DNA of 64,000 nt from CAVQZC01 sp963718315. Its GTDB lineage: Bacteria; Actinomycetota; Thermoleophilia; Gaiellales; JAICJC01. The notes under the pieces are model-generated. The model was not told the origin of the DNA and did no database searches. It saw only the letters and a list, made by a program, of their open reading frames with translations. Below are positions 43,099-52,505 of the stretch, one piece after another. A program made the position numbers and the translations under genes. The stretch lies in assembly GCA_963718315.1 (NCBI GenBank), contig CAVQZC010000013.1, forward strand, positions 186,001-250,000, written 5' to 3'. Numbering within the stretch: position 1 is the first letter of the stretch; every line of letters starts with the position of its first letter.

Positions 43099-44077
43099 GA
43101 CCCACCAGCTTGTTCTCGGAGCGCAGCTCGACCGCACGCAGGCACCGCACCTCGCCGCCTCCGAGCTCCTCGAGCACCGGATCCTGGTCGCGGCACACGG
43201 TGGCGGCGAACGGGCAGCGCGGCGCGAAGGAGCACCCGGAGGGCGCCTCGAACGCCGACAGCGGACGACCCGGGATGGCGTTCAGCCGCGGCGCGGTCGA
43301 GCTGATGCTGGGCCGGGCGGCGGACAGCGCCGCCGTGTACGGGTGCAGCGGATCGTCGTGCAGGTGAATCGACTCCCGGGTCTCGACGATCTGGCCGGCG
43401 TACATCACCGCCGTGCGGTCGCAGACGGCCGCGGCCAGCTCCAGGTCGTGGGTGATGAACAGCAGCGCCAGCCCGAACTCGTGGCGGAGGTCGTTGAGGA
43501 TCGCCATCACCTCGGCCTGGATCGTCACGTCGAGCGCCGTGGTCGGCTCGTCGGCCAGCAGCAGAACCGGGTTGGTGAGCAGTGCGGCGGCGATCATCAC
43601 CCGCTGCAGCAGGCCGCCCGACAGCTCGTGCGGGTACTGCCGCAGCCGCCGCGCGCCGTCATCGATGCCGACCTGGCCCAGGAGCTCGACCGCCCGCGCG
43701 CGCGACTCCGACCCCGACACTCCCTGGTTGGTGCGCAGCGCCTCGGTCATGAAGTCCCCGATCCGGCGCACCGGGTTGATGTGCGCCCGGGGGTCCTGGA
43801 AGATCATCGCGACCTCGCTGCGGTACTGCCTGAGAGCGCCGCCGCGCATCTCGTTCACCTCCGCGCCCCTGAACCGGATCCCGCCTCGCGGACGGGCGCC
43901 GTTTGGCAGCAGCCGCGCGACCGACCGGGCGGTCATCGACTTGCCGGAGCCCGACTCGCCGACCAGCCCCACCGCCTCGCCCTCGCCGATCTGCAGCGAG
44001 ACGTCGCGCAGCACGGGGCGCAGCTCGCCCTCGACAAGCAGCTCCACGGTCAGGTGGTCGATCTCCAGCAGCGACAT
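43091..44077 (-). CDS. Oligopeptide-type ABC importer ATPase (OppD/DppD-like)
   Basis: 328-residue ATP-binding subunit with Walker A GESGSGKSM, signature ELSGGLLQRVMIA, Walker B LLLADEPTTALD, and the C-terminal oligopeptide-transporter extension with the Cys motif CSFAPRCPFA...C (iron-sulfur or structural cysteines). The ATG at 44077 overlaps the amidase stop by one base. It pairs with the OppF-like subunit to form the motor of the importer. Confidence 0.93.
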   Translation of the reverse strand: MSLLEIDHLTVELLVEGELRPVLRDVSLQIGEGEAVGLVGESGSGKSMTARSVARLLPNGARPRGGIRFRGAEVNEMRGGALRQYRSEVAMIFQDPRAHINPVRRIGDFMTEALRTNQGVSGSESRARAVELLGQVGIDDGARRLRQYPHELSGGLLQRVMIAAALLTNPVLLLADEPTTALDVTIQAEVMAILNDLRHEFGLALLFITHDLELAAAVCDRTAVMYAGQIVETRESIHLHDDPLHPYTAALSAARPSISSTAPRLNAIPGRPLSAFEAPSGCSFAPRCPFAATVCRDQDPVLEELGGGEVRCLRAVELRSENKLVGHA

Positions 44078-45519
44078 CAGGCCTGCGCCACCTCGATCTG
44101 GGGCTGCCGCTCGGCGACGTCCATCCACGGCCTGGCCCGCTCGCAGGCGGCGCCGACGCGAAACGCGGTCACGTCGTCGTAGGTGTTGGCGACGATCTGG
44201 ATGCCGGTCGGCACGCCGTTGTCGGCGAAGCCGGACGGGACATTCAGCACCGGGCAGCGGCTGAAGATGTTGAAGACCGGCGTCAGGATCGACTCGAAGT
44301 AGTACTCCAGCTGGGTGCCGCCGACCTCGAGCCCATGACCGACGTAGTCGTCGCCGGCGATCAGCCCGCGGGTGCCGTTGGTCGCGCAGATCAGCGCGTC
44401 GTAGCGCGAAAGCAGCTCGCCGACCGGGAGGTACAGCTGCCCTTCGATCTCCAGCTTCTCGATCCAGCTCCCGCCGTCGGACACCTCCGCTGCCCAGCGC
44501 GGGAACTCCAGCGCGTAGGCCGTCATCTGGTCGCCGTGCTCGATCGCCTCGCTCGCCACCCAGGCGCCGAAGCCGAGGTGGAAGTGGATCGCCGTTGCGC
44601 GCTGAACGGCGGCGCGCGGCACCAGCAGGTCGACCTCCTCGACGATCGCGCCCTGGTCTCGCAGCGCCATCGCCAGGTCGAGCGTGTTCCGTCGCACCTC
44701 GTCATCGAGCAGCCAGTCTCCGAGGCCGGGCGAGACGGCGATCCGCATGCCCTCCACCCCGTCGAGCTGCTCGGGCAGCTCCAGCTTCGGCCGCAGCGAG
44801 GCGATGTCGTCGGGTGCCGGGCCGGCAAGCTGGTTCTCGAACAGCAGGCAGTCGGCCACGGTGCGGGCCATCGGGCCGCAGTGGCAGTACTGGTCGAGGT
44901 TGAACGCGGGCATCTGCGGCACCCGCCCGTGGGGCGGCTTGAAGCCGACCACGCCGTTGAACGACGCCGGGATCCGGATCGAGCCGCCGATGTCGGAGCC
45001 GCTGGCCAGCGTGGTCGTCCCGGCCGCCAGCGACGCCCCCGACCCTCCCGACGAGCCCCCGACGCCGTACTCCAGGTTCCAGGGATTGCGGGTCACCCCG
45101 TGCAGCCGCGAGTGCGTGAACCCGGCACACGAGAACTCGGGCGCCGTCGAGCGGGCGTGCACGATCGCCCCGGAGTCGAGGATCCGCTGGCCGAAGTTCG
45201 AGGTGTGGTCGGCCACCAGGTGTTCGAACAGCAGCGACCCCTGCGTCCACGGCTGGCCCTCGAGCGGCTCCTCCTCCTTGACGGCCGTCGGGATCCCCTC
45301 CAGCGGACGGGGCGGCTCGCCCTTGCCCGCATACCGCGCTTCCGCCTCGGCGGCCTGCTCCAGCGCCTGGTCGAAGAAGCGGTGGGGCAGCGCGTTGACT
45401 GTCGGGTCAACGGCCTCGGCACGGGCGATGACGCTCTCCATCAGCTCGACCGGCGACAGCTCCCCGCTGCGGAACATGCGCAGCGCGTCGGTCGCGGAGA
45501 GGTAGTGCAACTCGCTCAT
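44077..45519 (-). CDS. Amidase-signature hydrolase embedded in the ABC operon
   Basis: 480-residue amidase of the AS family hydrolysing carboxylic amides. The Ser-cisSer-Lys triad is visible: Lys in AVKEEE, then the Gly/Ser-rich signature GVGGSSGGSGASLAAG with the cis-Ser and the nucleophile Ser in GSDIGGSIRIP. The usual lysine context is AVKD; AVKEEE is a variant. No signal peptide, so cytoplasmic. It sits inside the importer operon, overlapping OppC by four bases and OppD by one, so it probably acts on the imported molecule, which would then carry an amide bond. Substrate unknown. Confidence 0.92.
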   Translation of the reverse strand: MSELHYLSATDALRMFRSGELSPVELMESVIARAEAVDPTVNALPHRFFDQALEQAAEAEARYAGKGEPPRPLEGIPTAVKEEEPLEGQPWTQGSLLFEHLVADHTSNFGQRILDSGAIVHARSTAPEFSCAGFTHSRLHGVTRNPWNLEYGVGGSSGGSGASLAAGTTTLASGSDIGGSIRIPASFNGVVGFKPPHGRVPQMPAFNLDQYCHCGPMARTVADCLLFENQLAGPAPDDIASLRPKLELPEQLDGVEGMRIAVSPGLGDWLLDDEVRRNTLDLAMALRDQGAIVEEVDLLVPRAAVQRATAIHFHLGFGAWVASEAIEHGDQMTAYALEFPRWAAEVSDGGSWIEKLEIEGQLYLPVGELLSRYDALICATNGTRGLIAGDDYVGHGLEVGGTQLEYYFESILTPVFNIFSRCPVLNVPSGFADNGVPTGIQIVANTYDDVTAFRVGAACERARPWMDVAERQPQIEVAQA

Positions 45520-46382
45520 CTGGATCCCCCTTGGGCTTTGTCGATCAGTCGCTCACCCAGCACATTGACGGCGATGACCACGATCATGATGGCGGCGCCC
45601 GCGCACAGCGACTCCGCCGGATAGCCTTGCAGCACGCCGGTCTCGCCCTCGGCCACCATCACGCCCCAGTCGGGCTGAGGCGGCTGCACGCCGAGGCCGA
45701 TGAACGAGATCGCGGCCAGGTCGACCATGGCGTACCCGAACAGCACGGTTCCCTGGGCGACGATCAGCTTGGCGACGTTCGGCACCAGGTGGCGGGCGCA
45801 GATCGCGAACCCCGAGAGACCCTGGACCTCCAGCGCGGCGATGTACTGCTGAGTCCGCTCGCGCAGCGCCGCTCCGCGCAGCACGCGCGCGACGTAGGGC
45901 GTGTAGGCGACGGACAGGGCGACCGCGGCCGCCGTCAGGCTGGCCCCGAATACGGCGGCGGTGAGCACGGCCAGCAGGATGCCGGGGAACGCAAACAGGA
46001 CGTCCATGCACGCCGAGGTGACCGTGTCGAAGGCGCCTCCCAGCCAGGCGCTGGCCACCGCCAGCAGCGACCCGACCACGATCGAGATGGTGACGACGAC
46101 CAGCGGGCCGATCATCGACGTGCGGGCGCCGACCAGTAGCCGCGAGAACAGGTCGCGGCCGTTCAGGTCGAAGCCCAGCGGGTGGCCGGCCGTGGGGCCG
46201 ACGAAGGCGTTGGACAGATCGACCGCGTTGGGGTCGTGCGGCGCCAGCGCTGCGCCGAAGACGGCGACGAAGCCGGCGATGACGATGATCCCGATGCAGA
46301 CGCTGCCGACCCATCCGGTGCCCTTGATCCCACGGGTACCCGCGCGGAGCATGCGTCCGGATGCCGGGGGCGCGACGCTCAT
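45516..46382 (-). CDS. Oligopeptide-type ABC permease (OppC/DppC-like)
   Basis: 288-residue inner-membrane subunit. N-terminal membrane segment then HPLGFDLNGRDLFSRLLVGARTS, the typical OppC signature, five further segments and the EAA loop ALEVQGLSGFAICARHLVPN for ATPase contact. ATG 46382 overlaps the OppB-like stop by four bases. Confidence 0.93.
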   Translation of the reverse strand: MSVAPPASGRMLRAGTRGIKGTGWVGSVCIGIIVIAGFVAVFGAALAPHDPNAVDLSNAFVGPTAGHPLGFDLNGRDLFSRLLVGARTSMIGPLVVVTISIVVGSLLAVASAWLGGAFDTVTSACMDVLFAFPGILLAVLTAAVFGASLTAAAVALSVAYTPYVARVLRGAALRERTQQYIAALEVQGLSGFAICARHLVPNVAKLIVAQGTVLFGYAMVDLAAISFIGLGVQPPQPDWGVMVAEGETGVLQGYPAESLCAGAAIMIVVIAVNVLGERLIDKAQGGSR

Positions 46383-47326
46383 CCGGCCCGCGTTCCCAGC
46401 TTGACGCGCGGATCGAGCAGCGCGTAGAGGATGTCGACGATGGTGTTGATGACGACGAACGTCGCCACCAGCACCAGGCAGATGCCCTGGACGACCGCGA
46501 AGTCCTTGTTCTGGGCAGAGCTGACCAGGTAGGAGCCGAGGCCGTTCAGGGTGAACGCGGTCTCGACCACCGCGTCGACCGCGATCAGCGACGCGATGGT
46601 GATGCCGGCGATGGTGGTGATCGGGATCGCGGCGTTGCGGAGCACGTGCCGGCGCACGATCAGCCGGCCGGGGATCCCGCGGCTGACAGCCGTCTGCACG
46701 TGTTCCTTGCCCGCCTCCTCGCGCACGGCGGCGCGGGTCACCCGCGCCACCAGCGCTAACGACCCGATCGCAAGGCTGATCGCCGGCAGCGTCAGATGCC
46801 AGACCTGGTTGAGCCCGCCGGTGCCGTTGTACTGGGCCGGGAACCACCCCAGGTTGACGGCGAAGACCGTGATCAGGACGACGGCGGCCACGAACGAGGG
46901 CAGCGCCGCCGAGATCGTCGTTCCGATGATGACCCCACCGTCGATCAGCCCCGGCTTCAGGGCGCCCAGCAGGCCGGCGCCGATCCCGAACAGCACGATC
47001 AGGACGGAGGCGTAGGCAACCAGCTCGAAGGTCGTGCCGATCCGCAGCCGGATCAGGGTGGCGACGTCCACGTGGAGGGTGATCGAGACGCCCAGGTCAC
47101 CGTGCAGCACGCCCGTGAGCCAGTCCCAGTAGCGCTGCAGGAACGGCTCGTTCAGGTGGTATCGCTGCTCCAGCACGACGATGCTCGCGTGGGGAAGGGC
47201 ACGGCCGCCGGAGAGCGTCGCGATCGGGTTTCCCGGCGCGATGAACAGCGCCGAGAAGATCACGAAACTCGAGACCAGCAGCGTCCCCAGCAGCACCAGC
47301 AGACGCTTCGCAAGAAACCGCAGCAT
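46379..47326 (-). CDS. Oligopeptide-type ABC permease (OppB/DppB-like)
   Basis: 315-residue inner-membrane subunit. The N-terminus LRFLAKRLLVLLGTLLVSSF and the DLGVSI and RRHVLRNAAIPI (EAA loop) motifs identify it as OppB-type with six membrane segments. It begins 38 bases after the binding-protein stop codon. Confidence 0.93.
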   Translation of the reverse strand: MLRFLAKRLLVLLGTLLVSSFVIFSALFIAPGNPIATLSGGRALPHASIVVLEQRYHLNEPFLQRYWDWLTGVLHGDLGVSITLHVDVATLIRLRIGTTFELVAYASVLIVLFGIGAGLLGALKPGLIDGGVIIGTTISAALPSFVAAVVLITVFAVNLGWFPAQYNGTGGLNQVWHLTLPAISLAIGSLALVARVTRAAVREEAGKEHVQTAVSRGIPGRLIVRRHVLRNAAIPITTIAGITIASLIAVDAVVETAFTLNGLGSYLVSSAQNKDFAVVQGICLVLVATFVVINTIVDILYALLDPRVKLGTRAG

Positions 47327-47364
47327 GCTTCAGACCTTCGGCGGTCGGGTGGTTCCGCGGACGC

Positions 47365-48998
47365 CTACCCGGTGCCTCCCAGCTTGCCCAGCCAGGGCCC
47401 GAACATGTAGCTGAACGTCGGCGGCGGGCCGGTGATCTTCTTGTTCATGACCAGGATGGTGTCTGGCAGGGCAACGGGGATCCACGGCAGCTCGCTCATG
47501 ATCAGCTTCTGGGCCTGCGGCGATCAGCTTGGCCCGTGAGTTGTTGTTTGCCGTGGTGCGCGCGGTCTCCATCAGGTTGGTGATCTTGGGATCGCTGAAG
47601 TTGTCGTAGTTCTGCGATCCGCCGGGAACGACGAACGTTGCGTACAGACCGGCCGGGTCGGCGTAGTCGGGGTAGTTGACGGTGAAGAACCCGTCGATCC
47701 CGGCCCGCGCCTTGGGGTCGATGAAGAAGTCGATGTAGTTGGCCGCCGAGACCGAGTGCAGCTTGACGTTGAGGCCGATCTGCTGGCCGGCGCTCTGGAA
47801 CATCACGGCCTCGGTGTTGATGTTGTTGAGCTGGCTCGACATGCCGAGGGTGATCGTCTTGCCGGTGGCACCCGCCTGCTGGATCAGCTTCTTGGCCTCG
47901 GCGATGTTCTGCTTTGGCTCGGGCAGCTGGTTCCACGCGTTCTGGAAGACCGACTGCCCGTAGCCCCAGGTTCCCGTGTTGGTCAGCGTTCGCGGCAGCT
48001 GTGCGGCGCCCTTGTAGACGGCGTTGATGAAGCCCTTGCGGTCGATTGCAAGCGACAGCGCCTTGCGCACGCGGACGTCGGCGAGCGGCCCCTTGGCGTT
48101 GGACACGATGAACGCGTCGGACGCGTACGAGCTCCCGAGGTAGACCTTCAGGTCGGGCGACGCCTTGAGCTGGTCGAGCGTGGAGATGTTGAGCGGGATG
48201 TCGCCGGTGATCTCACCGGTCAGCAGGCCCGAAGTCGCCGCCGCGTCGGTGGGGACGCCCTTGAAGTCGAGCTCCTTGACCTTGGGCTGCAGCGAGGTAT
48301 CCCAGTAGTGCGTGTTGGGCACCACGGCCAGGACGTTGCCGGTCTGCCACGTCTTCAGCTTGTACGGGCCGCTGCACATGGCGTGGTTGCCAGGTGTGCC
48401 GTAGGCCTTGCCCTGCTGCTCGGTGAACTTCTTCTCGACGATGAACCCAGGCGTCGAGGACAGCTCGCCGGCCAGCCAGTAATCCGGCTGCTTGAGCGTG
48501 ATGGTGAACTGCTGTGGCCCGTTGGCGGTGATCGACTGGACGCGGTTGAACACCTGCTGGTAGAAGCCTCCCAGCTTCGGGTCCATCTGCCGTTGGAGGC
48601 TGAAGACGATGTCCGCCGAGGTCAGCGGGCTGCCGTCCCAGAACGTGACGCCCTGGCGAACGGTGAACACCAGCTTGGTCGGCGAGTCGTAGTGGAGCGA
48701 GGCGACGCCGGGGCCCGACCACGCCGGTCGGCGACTGCCGGAGCACCGTGTCGCACAGCGCGGCGATCACCGTGTTCTCGGGATAGTCGAACGCGAAGAT
48801 GGGATCGAGCGAGTTGGTCTCGCGGTAGAGCGCCCAGGTGACCACGCCGTTGTAGGTGTTCGTGGGCGCCGGTGTCGTCGTCGCCAGGTTCGCGGTCGAG
48901 GGCGGCGCGGCCGAACTCCCGCTGCTCGCGCTCTTGCCGCATCCAGCTGCCAGCGCCAACGCGGCGACCGACAGTGCGAGTGCAGGAGAGATCCTCAT
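47365..48998 (-). CDS. ABC oligopeptide-type substrate-binding lipoprotein, frame broken twice
   Basis: SBP_bac_5-family binding protein. The N-terminus has a lipoprotein signal with the lipobox ending LAAGC (residues about 8-20), so it is anchored outside the membrane. Frame one runs to VVGP near 48715, then frame two (LHYDSPTKLVFTVRQGVTFWDG) to KLIA near 47520, then frame three (KLIMSELPWIPVALPDTIL) to the stop at 47365. Single-base indels at both joins give one continuous protein of about 544 residues. As read it is inactive, but the rest of the operon is intact, so sequence error is likely. It should capture the substrate that the amidase later cleaves. Confidence 0.75.
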
Positions 48999-49106
48999 CT
49001 TCGACGCTCCAGGTTCAGGGGTGGGAGAAGTGTCGGGATTGAACGCCGATACTACGAATCTGGTTTCCTCGTGTCAAGCAGCAAGGCCCACCAGCCCTTG
49101 AACATT

Positions 49107-49118
49107 GAACGAGCGTTC
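49107..49118. promoter_or_regulatory. Probable TetR operator
   Basis: GAACG-AG-CGTTC, an exact inverted repeat with a two-base centre, lies 19 bases before the tetR start codon and between tetR and the divergent ABC operon. CATT and AATG flank it imperfectly. Its size and site fit a TetR-family operator. It could block both divergent promoters. Confidence 0.65.
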
Positions 49119-49136
49119 GGATAATGTCGGTCGTAC

Positions 49137-49757
49137 ATGCCGAGGGTGAAGAACCAGGATGCCCGGCGGGAGGCGCTGCGGACGGCGATGCGGCGGGCGA
49201 TCGCTGAGCGCGGGCCGGCGGGCGTCAGGCTGCGGGATGTCGCCCGCGAGGCCGGCATGTCGCCCCAGTCGGTCCTCTACTACTACCCGGACATCGACGC
49301 CCTCGTCGAGGAGTCGATCGCCAACGTGCACGCTCGATACGCCGACGAGCGGCGGTCGGTCGCGGAGGGCCTGGAGGGCAGCGAAGACCAGCTGCGGGCC
49401 GTGATCGAGGCCGGGTTTCCCGAAGGCGAGGACGACGAGCACCTGCTGGTGCTGTACCAGAGCGTCGGCGCCGTCCGGGCGAGCCTCGCGCTCCAGACGA
49501 GCACGCGGGCGATGACCGAGCGGCAGGTCGATCTCTACCAGCGCATCCTCGAGGTCGGTGAGGCTCGCGGCGAGTTCGCACTGACGGACGACGCGCGGAC
49601 GATCGCGTCCAACCTGGTCGCTCTCGAAGACGCCTACGGCGGCTACATCGTCGAGCGCGCCGGAGTGGTCGACCACAGCGAGGCGATCGAACGGGTGCTG
49701 GCATACGCGCGGCTGGCCACCGGCGCCGCGCTGGCACGACTGAACGGAGGGTCGTGA
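49137..49757 (+). CDS. TetR-family transcriptional regulator
   Basis: 206-residue repressor with the N-terminal helix-turn-helix (GVRLRDVAREAGMSPQSVLYYYPDIDALVEE) and a helical ligand-binding part. It starts just after the GAACGAGCGTTC palindrome and overlaps the P1 peptidase gene by four bases. Its place between the ABC-amidase operon and the peptidase gene makes it the likely regulator of both, with the ligand perhaps the imported compound. Confidence 0.9.
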   Translation: MPRVKNQDARREALRTAMRRAIAERGPAGVRLRDVAREAGMSPQSVLYYYPDIDALVEESIANVHARYADERRSVAEGLEGSEDQLRAVIEAGFPEGEDDEHLLVLYQSVGAVRASLALQTSTRAMTERQVDLYQRILEVGEARGEFALTDDARTIASNLVALEDAYGGYIVERAGVVDHSEAIERVLAYARLATGAALARLNGGS

Positions 49758-50846
49758 CCGCTCGGGCCCGCGGCCTCGGCATCCCCTTCTCGGGCAGCCC
49801 GGGCCTGCTGAACGCAGTCACCGACGTCCCCGGCGTCGAGGTCGGGTACACCACCTTGATCGAGGGCACCGACGTGCGCACCGGCGTTACCGCCCTCCTG
49901 CCCCGCGGCCGCTCCGGGATCGGCGACCCATGCGCCGCAGGCTGGTATTCGCTCAACGGCAACGGCGAGATGACGGGCACGGCCTGGATCGAGGAGTCGG
50001 GCACGCTCGACCTCCCGGTGACCATCACCAACACCCACGCCGTCGGCGTTGCCCACGCGGGCACGGTGTCCTGGGTGGCGGGGCGCCGTCCCGACCTGGC
50101 CGAGGGCTGGCTGCTGCCGGTGGCCGCCGAGACCTGGGATGGATACCTGAACGACATCAACGGCGGTCACGTCACGGAGGCCGACGTGCACGCCGCGATC
50201 GACGCGGCCGCCACGGGGACGCCCGCGGAAGGCTCGGTCGGCGGCGGCACGGGCATGAACTGCTACGGGTTCAAGGCAGGGTCCGGAACCGCCTCGCGGG
50301 TGGCCGAGACCGGCTCGGGGGCGTTCACGGTGGGCGTGTTCCTGCAGTGCAACTTCGGCTCGCGGGGCCAGCTCGTGCTGGGCGGGATCCCGCTGGGGCG
50401 CGAGTTCGCCGACGACGACCCGCTGGGCGACCTCGACCGGATGGCGCCTGGCAGCGGGTCGGTGATCGGCGTCGTTGCCACCGACGCGCCGCTCCTACCC
50501 GGGCAGTGCAAGGCGCTGGCCCGCCGAGTGCCACTCGGGCTGGCACGCACAGGCACCTCGGGCTCCCACTTCTCAGGCGATCTCTTCCTGGCGTTCTCCA
50601 CTGCGAACGCGGGCGCGTTCCGCACCGGCTGGCCGGCGTCCGGCGACACCGCGCTCGGCCACGTCGACTTCCTGCAGTGGGGTCAGATCGACCCGGTCTA
50701 CACCGCGGTTGTCGAAGCCGCCGAGGAGGCGGTCGCCAACGCCCTGGTCGCCGGCCGGGAGATGATCGGCCGCGACGGGCAACCGCAGCCCCGGGCTCCC
50801 GCTGGACGCGGTGCGCAGCCGGTTCGCTGGGGTGATAGTGGAGTAG
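49754..50846 (+). CDS. P1/S58-family aminopeptidase (DmpA/BapA-like), frame broken near its end
   Basis: N-terminal-nucleophile-type hydrolase made as a precursor that cuts itself before a Ser. The family signature GLARTG...SGDLFLAFSTAN is present and the predicted nucleophile is Ser274 (in HFSGD); the preceding residue is Phe where Gly or Asn is usual. Members remove D- or beta-residues from peptides or amides. Near 50785 the frame shifts by one base in a run of Cs; the expected ending (LPLDAVRSRFAGVIVE) then stops at TAG 50844-50846. Without correction the frame runs on to 50971 with unlike sequence. It is translated with tetR. Confidence 0.8.
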
Positions 50847-50919
50847 CAGCGGGGGTGGTGCTCCTGTACCGTCGGTATCTGTCCCCAGCGACGTCCGTCG
50901 CCAGCGAAAGGGAACAGCC

Positions 50920-51093
50920 ATGCAGGGATCAGACGGTGGAGCGACGTTCACGGGCGTTGCCTCGTTCCTGAGCGTGGTCACCTGCTACATCCTCTACTGC
51001 GTGATCGTGACGGCGTCCGCCGGGGCGTTCGCGAGGGCATCGTTCTTGCCCGGCAGGACATACGAGAGGGCAGGGCTACCCAGACTGGCGTAG
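50920..51093 (+). CDS. Small membrane protein, 57 residues
   Basis: ATG 50920 has a strong ribosome site (AAAGGGA, six bases away). The product has one hydrophobic helix (FLSVVTCYILYCVIVTASAGAF, about residues 16-37) then a basic tail ending PRLA. Too short for ordinary gene calling. It overlaps the convergent flavin reductase by 18 bases. No family recognised; it could be a truncated membrane protein, but the ribosome site favours a real small gene. Confidence 0.5.
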   Translation: MQGSDGGATFTGVASFLSVVTCYILYCVIVTASAGAFARASFLPGRTYERAGLPRLA

Positions 51094-51645
51094 CGGGCGC
51101 AGTGCCTCTTCCCAGCGCGCAAGCTCGTCCAGCATCGCCGGAGCCGCCGTCGACATGACGTCGTTCGGAACCAGCCGTCGCTCGTCGTCAAGGAACTGAG
51201 CCACGAACGGGATCTGCACCGCCTCGAACATCGGCATCATCTTCAGCGCCGTGGCCACCTGCTTGACCATCTGCGCAGCCCGGGTACCGGCCGATATGCC
51301 CCCGTAGCAGACGAGCCCGACCGGCTTGTAGTGCCACTCGTAGTGGAGGTAGTCGAGCGCGTTCTTGAGCGGCGCGTTGAGGCCGAAGTTGTACTCAGGA
51401 TGGACAAAGACGAATGCGTCCGCCGACTCGACCCGGGCGCTCCACAGCCTCGTGTGCTCGTGCTGGTACTCGCGCAGGCGGGGATGCTTCGGCTCGTCCA
51501 TGAACGGCAGGTTGATCTCCGCCAGGTCGGCGACCTCGACGTCGAACGCACCGTGTGTCTCGGCAACGCCGGTGAACCACTCGGCGACCGGGAGCCCGAC
51601 CCGGCCCGGCCGGGTGCTGGCGATGACGATCATCAGCCGGGGCAT
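51076..51645 (-). CDS. NADPH-dependent FMN reductase family flavoprotein
   Basis: 189-residue flavodoxin-fold reductase. It starts with MPRLMIVIASTRPGRVG (phosphate-binding loop STRPGR) and carries the VFVHPEYNFGLNAPLKNALDYL motif and KPVGLVCYGGISAG, which bind FMN and NAD(P)H. The electron acceptor is unknown: relatives reduce azo dyes, chromate or quinones. Single gene. Confidence 0.9.
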   Translation of the reverse strand: MPRLMIVIASTRPGRVGLPVAEWFTGVAETHGAFDVEVADLAEINLPFMDEPKHPRLREYQHEHTRLWSARVESADAFVFVHPEYNFGLNAPLKNALDYLHYEWHYKPVGLVCYGGISAGTRAAQMVKQVATALKMMPMFEAVQIPFVAQFLDDERRLVPNDVMSTAAPAMLDELARWEEALRPLRQSG

Positions 51646-51688
51646 CGCCCCGATGGTACCCGGTGCCCCCGTCGCCAGGAAGGAAACG

Positions 51689-52024
51689 TCACCTGCTCGG
51701 TGGTATGCCCAGCTCCCCCGGGCGCGTGAACCACGTCCACACCTCCACAGTCAGCCGGCCGGCGCGCACCAGCGGATCGTCCATCGCCAGCTCGCGCGCC
51801 CGGTCAGGCCCGACCAGGTAGAGGCACAGTCCGCGCCAGCGCTCGTCCGGCTGGCCGCGAAACGGGCCGGCGGCGGCCAACACGCCCTCGCGCCGCTTGT
51901 CCTGCAGAAAGGCCAGATGCTGTTCCTGCAGCGCCTCGGCCTCCTCGTCGGAGACCTCCGGAGCGTCGCGCGGCCGCACCAGGAGGAGCACCGTGTGCTC
52001 CTCGAGCACGGGGCGTTCAGCCAC
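51689..52024 (-). CDS. YCII-family protein
   Basis: 111-residue ferredoxin-like-fold protein. GTG 52024 overlaps the upstream VOC stop by eight bases, so it is translated with it. The pattern LLLVRPRDAPEVSDEEAEALQEQHLAFL (with a conserved His) and AAAGPFRGQPDERWRGLCLYLV is typical of YCII domains, some of which act on chlorinated or muconolactone-like rings. Function here unknown. Confidence 0.82.
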   Translation of the reverse strand: MAERPVLEEHTVLLLVRPRDAPEVSDEEAEALQEQHLAFLQDKRREGVLAAAGPFRGQPDERWRGLCLYLVGPDRARELAMDDPLVRAGRLTVEVWTWFTRPGELGIPPSR

Positions 52025-52448
52025 GCCCGGGTCGAGCGCCCTCATCCAGCACCTGGGCGAGCATGAACGTGTTCCCGTCGAGGTCGTAGAACGTCGCCAG
52101 CCGCACCATGCCCTCGATCTCGCGGGTGTCGCCGTCGAAGCGGACGTCGTTGCGCTCGAGCCAGGCGCGGGCCGCATCGATGTCGGCCACGCCGAACGTG
52201 AGCGTGGCACCCCCCTCCGGCACCACCGACTCCGCCTGGCCGATGCCGAGCGAGACACCGTCGACGCCGGTACGCATCTCACACCAGCCCCAGTCGTCCA
52301 GGGTGTAGATGTGCTCGAAGCCGAGCACGTGCTCGAAGAAGTGCTTCGACCGCTCCAGGTCGGTGACGCTGATCGCGGCGGTCAGCTTGCCCGAGTAGGC
52401 AACCGGGCCTGCCTTCGCAGCCGATGCTGCGGTGGGTTCGACACTCAT
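52017..52448 (-). CDS. VOC/glyoxalase-like protein
   Basis: 143-residue single VOC module. ATG 52448 has AAGGAGG five bases upstream. TAAISVTDLERSKHFFEHVLGFE and FYDLDGNTFMLAQVLDE are the family ends; the Glu ligand position is present in the last. Divergent from the HxlR-type regulator, which probably controls it and the YCII gene. Confidence 0.87.
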   Translation of the reverse strand: MSVEPTAASAAKAGPVAYSGKLTAAISVTDLERSKHFFEHVLGFEHIYTLDDWGWCEMRTGVDGVSLGIGQAESVVPEGGATLTFGVADIDAARAWLERNDVRFDGDTREIEGMVRLATFYDLDGNTFMLAQVLDEGARPGRG

Positions 52449-52487
52449 CACAACCTCCTTGCCCCTGGTTCGCGTTAGACCATTTTT

Positions 52488-52493
52488 TATACT
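52488..52493 (+). promoter_or_regulatory. -10 element upstream of the HxlR-type gene
   Basis: TATACT lies 13 bases before ATG 52506 in a 57-base AT-rich gap; a TSS about seven bases downstream would give a nearly leaderless mRNA, in line with no ribosome site. TAGAC occurs twice as a direct repeat around it (52476-52480 and 52493-52497), a possible operator. On the other strand TATAAA at about the same place could serve the VOC gene. Confidence 0.45.
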
Positions 52494-52505
52494 AGACTCA
52501 CTTTC

